A stretch of DNA of 12,240 nucleotides from Methanomassiliicoccales archaeon (GTDB lineage Archaea; Thermoplasmatota; Thermoplasmata; SG8-5): assembly GCA_030636255.1 (NCBI GenBank), contig DAOVXH010000035.1:1-12240 (forward strand), written 5' to 3'. The notes under the pieces are model-generated. The model made no database searches, was not told the DNA's origin, and worked only from the letters and a program-made list of their open reading frames with translations. The position numbers and the translations under genes are program-made. Of this stretch, positions 1 through 4,748 are shown piece after piece (within the stretch, counting starts at the first letter, position 1; the number at the start of each line of letters is the position of its first letter).

Positions 1-57
1 AAGGGCAAGGAAGTTGCTAAAAAACTGGAAATGGTTGCCGGAGCTCTGGCCAAGTGA
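1..57 (+). CDS. C-terminal end of an unidentified gene (truncated by window edge)
   Basis: Frame 1 is open from the first base to a TGA at 55-57 and encodes 18 residues ending in EMVAGALAK. The stretch is Lys- and Ala-rich and would form an amphipathic helix, as at the C-terminus of many soluble proteins. Nothing in it allows family assignment. It is called coding only because the frame is open and the composition is protein-like. A chance ORF of this length cannot be excluded. Confidence 0.4.
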   Translation, partial: KGKEVAKKLEMVAGALAK

Positions 58-266
58 TAAAACATTGACATAGTAGGTGACATGATTGGTGAGTTACAAG
101 AATCTGGAGATAATTCGAAAATGGCTCAATGGCGAGGCAAATAATGAGTCCTTGCGAGATTGGCTCCGGACAATTTATGATTAATTAAACCTGCAAGGTT
201 TCATATGATTTACTTGCCAGAAAGTGTCCTCTCAACCGAATTTGTTATGCAAGGCCGCCTGATTCC

Positions 267-386
267 TCAAGCACTAATCCTCAATCTTACCACAGTACCC
301 TTACTCTGGTAATTCAAGTCAGTGGATTTCTTCTCGCAAAGCTCCTTCAACTGTGCTATTGTTAATGTCAGTGGAATTATTTTCAT
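267..386 (-). CDS. Possible small protein, 39 aa, weakly SAP-like
   Basis: Reading minus from ATG at 386-384 to TGA at 269-267 gives 39 residues beginning MKIIPLTLTIAQLKELCEKK. The segment LTIAQLKELCEKK followed by a Ser-Lys-Gly turn and a Val/Leu/Arg helix recalls a SAP (helix-extension-helix) nucleic-acid-binding motif, but the match is judged by eye and the domain would be truncated. There is no Shine-Dalgarno site. A TATA-like ATAAATA at 412-406 lies about 23 bases upstream, which would suit a leaderless transcript. It may equally be a relic of a longer gene or a chance ORF. Confidence 0.25.
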   Translation of the reverse strand: MKIIPLTLTIAQLKELCEKKSTDLNYQSKGTVVRLRISA

Positions 387-470
387 ACCAGGTAATTATC
401 ATGAGTATTTATCATGGTTTAGTTCCAAGATTCATTAGTGATAGTCATTGCTGATATTTATATTTGATAA

Positions 471-479
471 TTAAATATT
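471..479 (+). promoter_or_regulatory. Candidate TATA box for the secreted protein gene
   Basis: TTAAATATT lies about 50 bases before the ATG at 525, the same order of distance as the other TATA candidates here (40-50 bases). An alternative is TTTATATTT at 457-465. The region is uniformly AT-rich, so the exact element is uncertain. Confidence 0.35.
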
Positions 480-513
480 AAAGGATATTACATATGTTTC
501 TAATATCTATATT

Positions 514-520
514 AAGGTGA
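514..520 (+). promoter_or_regulatory. Shine-Dalgarno site deciding the start at 525
   Basis: AAGGTGA is followed by four A's and then ATG. It matches the archaeal anti-Shine-Dalgarno consensus GGAGGTGAT. The GGTGA plus 4-base spacer pattern recurs, or nearly so, at several other starts in the window. Confidence 0.75.
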
Positions 521-524
521 AAAA

Positions 525-1490
525 ATGAAGACCGAATTATTGGCCATCATTATGGTGGTATTGTTCCTGTGCACAGTCATAGGTTATAATGTGCAAGTGG
601 AGAAGGCAGAAGCAGAGAAAGTGTTTGATGATGATGTGCTTCCAGATTCAGCAGATGGAGAACCTTTTATCGAAAATATTTCAAATCCAGAGATAAGGAA
701 TGAATTTCCTCCGAATAACTGGGCATGGGGAAATCTTCAACCAACAATATCAGTTTTTGTCAGTAATGGAACTGGTGACCTGATAGAATCAAGCATTCAG
801 CTTTTTGTTCAGGATAATTTGGTTAATTGCCAGATATCCAATGAGAATGATGGATACAATGTATCATATCGCCATGAAAACGGATTCACAAATGGGGAAC
901 TGGTGCGGTGCAGGCTGGAAGGAGAAACTAATAGAAATCATCGTTATGAGCATCAGTGGAGGTTCAGGGCAGATAGGGATTCGGTTTCTTTCTCCAAAAG
1001 CTTGAATGTTGGCTGGAACCTGATTTCTATACCCATTGAGCCATTGGATAATTCCATTGACTGGGTATTCAACTCCATTGATGGTTCATTTGAGAGAATA
1101 CATACCTATGATACATCTGGAGAGTACGGACGATGGCAGAGCTTTTCCATCTATAGTTCTGATTATGTGAATGATTTTAACAGCATTGAACTTACCAAGG
1201 CTTACTGGATTTACATGAACGAGGATTGTGTGTTCCTCTTGAGCGGTGTTCCAAAGAACCAGAACATCATGCTTAATGCAGGTTGGAACCTTGTGAGCTA
1301 TCCCACAATAGAATGCAAATTAGCTTCTGTTGCATTGGCTGGCACTGGCTCAAATATGATGGCCGTATACGACAATTCAAGCCCATATCTCATTGATGAT
1401 ATAACTGATCTGACAACAGTGGTGATGCAGCCGGGAGAAGGTTACTGGGTTCATGTTTCAACTGATACAATGTGGACAGTTGAGTCATGA
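525..1490 (+). CDS. Secreted protein with Ig-like domain and two GWNL/GYW modules
   Basis: This 321-residue protein probably acts outside the cell. Residues 1-20 form a hydrophobic N-terminal signal peptide or signal anchor (MKTELLAIIMVVLFLCTVIG). Residues about 45-152 look like an Ig-like beta-sandwich: a 'PPNNW' loop, alternating strands 'TISVFVSNGTGDLIESSIQLFV', and the ending 'YEHQWRFRAD' typical of bacterial and archaeal Ig-like folds. Two homologous modules follow, at about 159-240 and 249-318. Each opens with GWNL(I/V)S(I/Y)P and closes near AYW or GYW, a repeat common in surface proteins of archaea and deep-branching bacteria. There is no C-terminal membrane anchor, so it is either released or held by the N-terminal helix. 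Four cysteines lie in the exported part. The start is fixed by the strong Shine-Dalgarno site at 514. An adhesion or cell-envelope role is inference, and no catalytic motif is visible. Confidence 0.85.
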   Translation: MKTELLAIIMVVLFLCTVIGYNVQVEKAEAEKVFDDDVLPDSADGEPFIENISNPEIRNEFPPNNWAWGNLQPTISVFVSNGTGDLIESSIQLFVQDNLVNCQISNENDGYNVSYRHENGFTNGELVRCRLEGETNRNHRYEHQWRFRADRDSVSFSKSLNVGWNLISIPIEPLDNSIDWVFNSIDGSFERIHTYDTSGEYGRWQSFSIYSSDYVNDFNSIELTKAYWIYMNEDCVFLLSGVPKNQNIMLNAGWNLVSYPTIECKLASVALAGTGSNMMAVYDNSSPYLIDDITDLTTVVMQPGEGYWVHVSTDTMWTVES

Positions 1491-1512
1491 ATTACTAATA
1501 GAAATTATTAAT
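1491..1512 (+). terminator. Weak AT-rich hairpin after the secreted protein gene
   Basis: ATTACTAAT, loop AGAA, ATTATTAAT forms a nine-pair stem with one G-U equivalent directly after the stop codon, followed by TTTAT. It is weak and AT-only, so a terminator role is tentative. It lies between convergent genes and could serve either. Confidence 0.3.
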
Positions 1513-1578
1513 TTATCATGAAAAGCCCACACTTTATGGAAGGTTATTGATATGCCTGGATAATTTCAGGGAATAGCC

Positions 1579-2268
1579 CTAGAAAGAGCCTGAAAGGACT
1601 ACAATGCCCTTGTCGCTGGTTATGGTAAGGTTCTGCTTTCCGGTACGGTGATTGGTTCCACGCATCTTCAAAACCTCAAAGTATTTTCTTCTTGCACCTT
1701 CATTTTCCTCATAGGTCAACAGTACAACGCCGTCAACAGCATGTGCAACTTCCTGGGGATAAAACTTGCCTGGCTCCACTTCTCCAGTAAGGATTGTAAC
1801 AGCACGCCAGTTTTTAAGATGGTTAACCAGGTCAAAAAGGAAGGGACGATATTCCTTGCCCATGAATGCTTTGATGACCGTAATGGGGTCAATAACCACC
1901 CTCTGGGCCATTGTTTCGGCTACTTTCTCATCTATGAAAGCTATAATATCTTCTGGATTGGCATCCCTTAGAAGCGGACCTATGTCTGCGAATATCACCC
2001 TGCTGCCAATATGGCTCTTATTGAGGTACTTGAAATGGGACATGTAATGCATCACCCACTGGGGAGGTTCACTCAATGTTGTGATGTATAGACCTATCTC
2101 GCCCTTCTCTGCACCTGAGAAAAGGAATTGCTGGGCAAAGGTTGTCTTTCCAGTTCCTGCTGGACCGGCCACAAGTACTACCGAAGGGTAAGGGTATCCT
2201 CCCTGGATTAGGGGGTCTACTCCATCAACTCCAGAGCTCAATCTTTCAAATCCATTATCGTCATCCAT
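1579..2268 (-). CDS. KaiC-like RecA-superfamily ATPase, single domain
   Basis: This 229-residue protein has one KaiC/RAD55-type ATPase domain, a family of cytoplasmic archaeal P-loop ATPases mostly linked to signalling and motility control (ArlH/FlaH is a relative). The opening 'GVDGVDPLIQGGYP' is the usual KaiC N-terminal strand-turn. Walker A is GPAGTGKTT (residues 35-43), Walker B is RVVIDP with Asp127, and the C-terminal KMRGT motif (201-205) followed by 'LTITSDKGIVV' is a KaiC hallmark. At the site where KaiC domains usually carry paired catalytic glutamates there is a single Glu in 'LSEPPQ' (Glu67), so hydrolysis may be altered. It starts four bases after the upstream P-loop-less gene. 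Its Shine-Dalgarno AGGAG lies inside that gene's last codons, so the two are translationally coupled and the products probably interact. The target is unknown. Confidence 0.9.
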   Translation of the reverse strand: MDDDNGFERLSSGVDGVDPLIQGGYPYPSVVLVAGPAGTGKTTFAQQFLFSGAEKGEIGLYITTLSEPPQWVMHYMSHFKYLNKSHIGSRVIFADIGPLLRDANPEDIIAFIDEKVAETMAQRVVIDPITVIKAFMGKEYRPFLFDLVNHLKNWRAVTILTGEVEPGKFYPQEVAHAVDGVVLLTYEENEGARRKYFEVLKMRGTNHRTGKQNLTITSDKGIVVLSGSF

Positions 2269-2272
2269 ATTA

Positions 2273-3031
2273 TCATACTCCTGTTTCTGAAAAAGATGGA
2301 GATTTTACCTTTTTCAGAATTTTTCTTTTAGAATTTTTTAAATTCTTCGAAATCTTAGAATTTTTCGAAACCTTAGAATCACATTTGACTTCCTTGACCA
2401 ATGATTTCATGAGATTAATGAAGATTATGCACTCGCAATTATCTTTCAGAAGATTATACATCTCTTTATTCTTGTTAATGTCAAGGACAATGGGTGCAGT
2501 GACCGTTGCAAGCCTTCTTATGCTTGTCAAGTAGGAATCGATAAATTTCTTTATTCCATCATCATCCAGGTACTTGCTCAACGCAGCAATGTCATCTACA
2601 AGAATGAAGTCCATTTCTTTGAGGTTCACATAATTTTTGGGGATGCTGCCAGCCACGGAATCAGGCTCATAACATCCATCCATGACATCGTCAAGGAAAC
2701 CAACCTCATAGGGGCCATCCATGAAAAATACATTTGAATCGTCAAAAAGTTTTATCTCACCTGAAAGGTGGCTCACAACATCTATGTAAATCAATTTCTT
2801 CTGAGATATTCCGTGGAGATTCAGGAGGTATTCAATATACTGATGAGGTCTGTCGATTGTTATGAAAATTCCCCGCATGTTCATTTCTTCCAGAAAGAAC
2901 TTCAGTAATATCAGGTTCACACGGGTTCGTTCAGTATATTTTGACACCATGAGTATTTTCTTTTTATCCACTACTTCCGGCGAGTAAACCACTGCCATAA
3001 TGCCATTTATTATCTTGTCTATGTTCTTCAT
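2273..3031 (-). CDS. P-loop-less RecA/KaiC-like protein with basic repeat tail
   Basis: This 252-residue protein is not recognised with certainty. Its layout resembles a degenerate RecA/KaiC fold. A first strand (KKKILMVS, 24-30) leads into 'KYTERTRVNLILLKFF' where a Walker A loop would be, with no GxxxxGKT. The segment DFILVDDIAALSKYL (141-155) looks like a Walker B strand, and a late strand 'APIVLDIN' (179-186) follows. This resembles archaeal DUF7504/DUF835-type proteins lacking a P-loop, but that is a judgement by eye. The tail from about 217 is Lys/Ser/Asn-rich with hexapeptide repeats (SKVSKN, SKISKN) and should be disordered and strongly basic. It is co-operonic with the KaiC-like ATPase downstream (4-base gap), so a regulatory or structural partner is the likely role. 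The start ATG has only a weak Shine-Dalgarno. A TATA candidate lies 47 bases upstream. Confidence 0.75.
   Translation of the reverse strand: MKNIDKIINGIMAVVYSPEVVDKKKILMVSKYTERTRVNLILLKFFLEEMNMRGIFITIDRPHQYIEYLLNLHGISQKKLIYIDVVSHLSGEIKLFDDSNVFFMDGPYEVGFLDDVMDGCYEPDSVAGSIPKNYVNLKEMDFILVDDIAALSKYLDDDGIKKFIDSYLTSIRRLATVTAPIVLDINKNKEMYNLLKDNCECIIFINLMKSLVKEVKCDSKVSKNSKISKNLKNSKRKILKKVKSPSFSETGV
2342..2377 (-). repeat. Two tandem 18-bp units encoding SK(V/I)SKN repeats
   Basis: Units 2342-2359 and 2360-2377 match at 16 of 18 positions (ATTCTTCGAAATCTTAGA and ATTTTTCGAAACCTTAGA). They are in frame and give the hexapeptides SKVSKN and SKISKN in the basic tail of the P-loop-less protein. Degenerate copies continue towards lower coordinates. 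An 18-bp unit can expand or contract without shifting frame. Confidence 0.8.
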
Positions 3032-3072
3032 AATTCCATATCAAAATTACCCTGGAATGATTAATGGGTTTC

Positions 3073-3083
3073 GCTTTTATTAT
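3073..3083 (-). promoter_or_regulatory. Candidate TATA box for the two-gene RecA-like operon
   Basis: On the minus strand ATAATAAAAGC is centred about 47 bases before the ATG at 3031, in line with the other promoters here. It lies downstream of the T-tract at 3099-3105 that may end the preceding transcript. Confidence 0.4.
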
Positions 3084-3098
3084 CAGTTCTGATTTCAA

Positions 3099-3105
3099 AA
3101 AAAGA
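3099..3105 (-). terminator. Poly-T tract after the YdjM-like gene
   Basis: Reading minus, a run of seven T's follows the stop codon of the membrane protein gene by about 30 bases. Archaeal transcription often ends at T-tracts without a strong hairpin. Only the T-run supports this call. Confidence 0.35.
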
Positions 3106-3135
3106 GCATGGCGAACAGCTTTTATTACGATCATG

Positions 3136-3726
3136 TCAGAAGGTTGTGCCTGAAACAACCGGTCGCGACAGCATTGCATCTGAGGGGTACTGGCTTCCGA
3201 ATTCCTTCTCGTCCTCTGCATAGTACTCTTCGATTAGGAAGTACAATTTCTTCTGAACCAGATTTCCACCCAGTATCAGAATACCAAGGGCCAGCCAAGC
3301 CATATCTGTACTGGCCATAACTACTCCAAGCCCTCCAATTTCTATCAGTGGCAGTGATTCCAGGTTGAAGGTACTTGTTCCTGCGAATGTATATGCTATG
3401 CTGCTACCAGCTATCAGGTCCAGAATAAGATGGGCATAGAGTATCACAGCCACACTGGTGAAGAACCTCTGATATTTTGATGACCTTTCATTGAAATGAT
3501 TCTCCAGCATGTATGCAGCTATCAGGAAGACAAGAGGTAGCTCTCCCAGAACCAGGGTATTATGAAATAATCCAGTACTGCCAAGTTGTGGCAGGATATG
3601 ATCTATATCAGGAAGAATTCCAATTATACCGAACATCAAAATGTTCAGATATTTCCTGGGGGATTTAACCTCAAGGGTAAAGCCTATGCCTATTGATATT
3701 AGGAAATGTGCGAAAGGTAGCATCAT
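3136..3726 (-). CDS. YdjM-like multi-pass membrane protein, putative metal-dependent hydrolase
   Basis: This integral membrane protein has several hydrophobic segments. Its conserved polar motifs sit where the YdjM/PF04307 'membrane-bound metal-dependent hydrolase' family has them. Counting from the ATG at 3726 (about 196 aa), these are AHF near the N-terminus, LPDIDH after the first helices, FHNTLV, and YAHLILDLI. The His and Asp residues are candidate metal ligands, though activity in this family is poorly established. The C-terminus is a charged cytoplasmic tail (EEYYAEDEKEF). Start choice: the frame extends to a TTG at 3786, but that lies against the T-rich end of the upstream terminator with no Shine-Dalgarno. 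The ATG-ATG pair at 3726/3723 precedes the first helix and has a T-rich TATA-like stretch about 25 bases upstream, which suits a leaderless start. Its place among the regulators may be incidental. Confidence 0.75.
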   Translation of the reverse strand: MMLPFAHFLISIGIGFTLEVKSPRKYLNILMFGIIGILPDIDHILPQLGSTGLFHNTLVLGELPLVFLIAAYMLENHFNERSSKYQRFFTSVAVILYAHLILDLIAGSSIAYTFAGTSTFNLESLPLIEIGGLGVVMASTDMAWLALGILILGGNLVQKKLYFLIEEYYAEDEKEFGSQYPSDAMLSRPVVSGTTF

Positions 3727-3796
3727 AAGAACATTAGTGTCAATAGAATAAAAGGCATCGAAACAATTCTCTTGGGTGATATTCAATCTTGAATTT

Positions 3797-3841
3797 TAAA
3801 AAAAGAAAAAGAGGGGGCCGAAGGACAATGTCCAACGGCCC
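3797..3841 (-). terminator. Strong hairpin terminator with T-tract
   Basis: On the minus strand, downstream of the winged-helix gene ending at 3872, a stem at 3841-3815 pairs GGGCCG with CGGCCC and GGAC with GTCC around a three-base loop and a small internal T/T loop. A T-rich run (3812-3797, interrupted by single C bases) follows immediately. It has the form of an intrinsic terminator and separates the winged-helix gene from the YdjM-like gene. Confidence 0.8.
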
Positions 3842-3871
3842 AGAGGGAGTTAGGAGGGAGTTAATCCTTAC

Positions 3872-4219
3872 TTAGATTGTTATTTCTGACATGAGATCTA
3901 ATTTACCACCGAATTCCTCGATGGTTCCAGATTTCATCTCAAACCTTACCTTTAAATTGCCATCCTCAAATGAGATATAGGCATTCTTGAGGGTGGATGT
4001 GTAAACGCTCATTCTCTTTCCCTTCTGGGTAAGAACTCTTTCCACACATCTCACAAGTTTCGCCTGCTCCAGCATTTTTATCCGTCTGTAACATGCAGCA
4101 ATTGGTATCCCGAGATCATGGCTCAAAGTAATGGCACTTTTTGGGCGCCTTAATGTGGCAACCAGAATTCGGGCCGCATATTCGTCAGAAATTATCTTGG
4201 AAGCTTCCAATGGATTCAT
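3872..4219 (-). CDS. Small winged-helix DNA-binding protein, paralog A
   Basis: This 115-residue predicted transcription regulator has an ArsR-like winged helix at about residues 10-75. It shows 'TLSHDLGIPIAACYRRIKMLEQAKLV' as helix-turn-recognition helix and 'VERVLTQKGKRMSVYTSTL' as the wing. A short C-terminal beta unit, NAYISFEDGNLKVRFEMKSG (79-98), recurs in the two paralogs at 4310-4675 and 9799-10131. Cys43 in the recognition helix is kept in all three and could be a redox or metal sensor, though a single Cys is weak evidence. The Shine-Dalgarno AGGTGAT precedes the ATG by five bases. The gene has its own promoter (TATA 4259-4267) with an upstream TGATAATCAC element shared with the surface protein promoter, and ends at the strong terminator. 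Targets are unknown; autoregulation is plausible. Confidence 0.85.
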   Translation of the reverse strand: MNPLEASKIISDEYAARILVATLRRPKSAITLSHDLGIPIAACYRRIKMLEQAKLVRCVERVLTQKGKRMSVYTSTLKNAYISFEDGNLKVRFEMKSGTIEEFGGKLDLMSEITI

Positions 4220-4258
4220 TTTTCATCACCTTTTATAAAACTTGATTGCTGGGATTTG

Positions 4259-4267
4259 TATATATAA
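4259..4267 (-). promoter_or_regulatory. TATA box for winged-helix gene A
   Basis: TTATATATA on the minus strand is centred about 44 bases before the ATG at 4219, predicting an untranslated leader of about 18 bases that contains the Shine-Dalgarno site. Confidence 0.7.
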
Positions 4268-4288
4268 GCCCACATCAAATTTTCAATT

Positions 4289-4310
4289 GTGATTATCAAA
4301 TCAGATAATC
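4289..4310 (-). promoter_or_regulatory. Palindromic upstream element containing TGATAATCAC
   Basis: GATTATC, a six-base spacer, and GATAATC form a perfect inverted repeat at 4291-4310. The overlapping 10-mer GTGATTATCA (4289-4298; TGATAATCAC on minus) also occurs at 7496-7505 upstream of the surface protein gene. In both cases its near end is 21 bases from the TATA box. The position upstream of TATA suggests an activator site. It abuts the stop codon of the preceding gene. Confidence 0.5.
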
Positions 4311-4675
4311 TAGGTCCTCCCTATGGAGGGCTTATCCGCGAATTGTTCATATCTTCTACGGAAATCATTGGCCATCTGCAGGACGACTTTGAATCTCACC
4401 TTCAATCTTCCTGAGTCATAGAACACGTAGGCATTTTCCAGATTGGCTGAATAATAATCAACCTTCTTTCCCCCGGAAGCGTAGACTGTCTTCTCCACTT
4501 CCAGAAGGCCCATCTGCCTGAGCTGCTTGATTTTTCTGAAACATGTGGCTGTTGGAATGCCATACATTTCACTGAGCTCCTGGGCACACCTGGCTCCCTG
4601 GTAAGTGCCTATCAGAATCTTTTCAATATCCTGGTCCATAAGCAATTGAGTTGCATCTATTGTTTTTTCTTCCAT
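4310..4675 (-). CDS. Small winged-helix DNA-binding protein, paralog B
   Basis: This 121-residue predicted regulator is homologous to the genes at 3872-4219 and 9799-10131. The helix-turn-helix is 'CAQELSEMYGIPTATCFRKIKQLRQMGLL' (30-58), with the conserved GIPxAxC(Y/F)R(R/K)IK core and Cys45. The wing carries basic 'GGKKVDYYS', and the C-terminal unit NAYVFYDSGRLKVRFKV (81-97) matches paralog A closely. An extra basic C-terminal helix (about 102-112, NDFRRRYEQF) may dimerise or bind DNA. The start has Shine-Dalgarno AAGGTGAT three bases before ATG. No TATA box sits at the usual 40-50 bases; that position is occupied by the 4705-4728 hairpin. It may therefore be transcribed together with the 893-residue surface protein gene, whose stop is 73 bases upstream. 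Confidence 0.83.
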   Translation of the reverse strand: MEEKTIDATQLLMDQDIEKILIGTYQGARCAQELSEMYGIPTATCFRKIKQLRQMGLLEVEKTVYASGGKKVDYYSANLENAYVFYDSGRLKVRFKVVLQMANDFRRRYEQFADKPSIGRT

Positions 4676-4704
4676 TTTATCACCTTTTTTTAAATATGAA
4701 ATGG

Positions 4705-4728
4705 GCCACAGGCACGTTTACCTGTGGC
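4705..4728 (-). terminator. Perfect hairpin after the surface protein gene
   Basis: GCCACAGG, an eight-base loop, and CCTGTGGC form a perfect eight-pair stem about 20 bases after the stop at 4749. On the minus strand it is followed by CCATTTCATATTT rather than a clean T-run. It may be a partial terminator or attenuator before winged-helix gene B, or an mRNA-stabilising 3' structure. Confidence 0.55.
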
Positions 4729-4748
4729 ATTATTTCGTTCATGGCACC

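Larger units (their letters stand above)
58..524. other. Mostly non-coding intergenic stretch
   Basis: No substantial gene is visible. It contains a small perfect hairpin at 187-201 (AAACCT, loop GCA, AGGTTT). It also holds a possible 39-codon minus-strand ORF at 267-386 and, at its right end, the promoter region of the secreted protein at 525. No tRNA, rRNA or CRISPR structure was recognised. Confidence 0.5.

Noticed and set aside
82..144. 20-codon plus-strand ORF beginning MIGELQESGDNSK with GGTGA just before ATG
   Set aside because: The ribosome site is only one base from the ATG, too close compared with the four-base spacing used elsewhere, and the peptide shows no recognisable feature.
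60..250. Possible structured RNA (GTCC/GGAC pairing and AAACCT/AGGTTT hairpin)
   Set aside because: No tRNA cloverleaf and no box C/D or H/ACA arrangement could be assembled. Isolated short stems are expected by chance.
2142..2534. 130-codon plus-strand ORF rich in Phe and Leu
   Set aside because: It is antisense to the KaiC-like and P-loop-less genes. The Phe/Glu repeats are the complement of the Lys/Ser-coding 18-bp repeat.
2964..3221. 85-codon minus-strand ORF overlapping the YdjM-like and P-loop-less genes
   Set aside because: It overlaps both neighbours out of frame and spans the likely terminator and promoter. No domain or ribosome site is seen.
3136..3786. TTG at 3786 as start of the YdjM-like protein
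   Set aside because: The 20 extra residues are polar and not family-like, there is no ribosome site, and the codon abuts the T-rich tail of the upstream terminator. The ATG at 3726 is preferred, though not proven.
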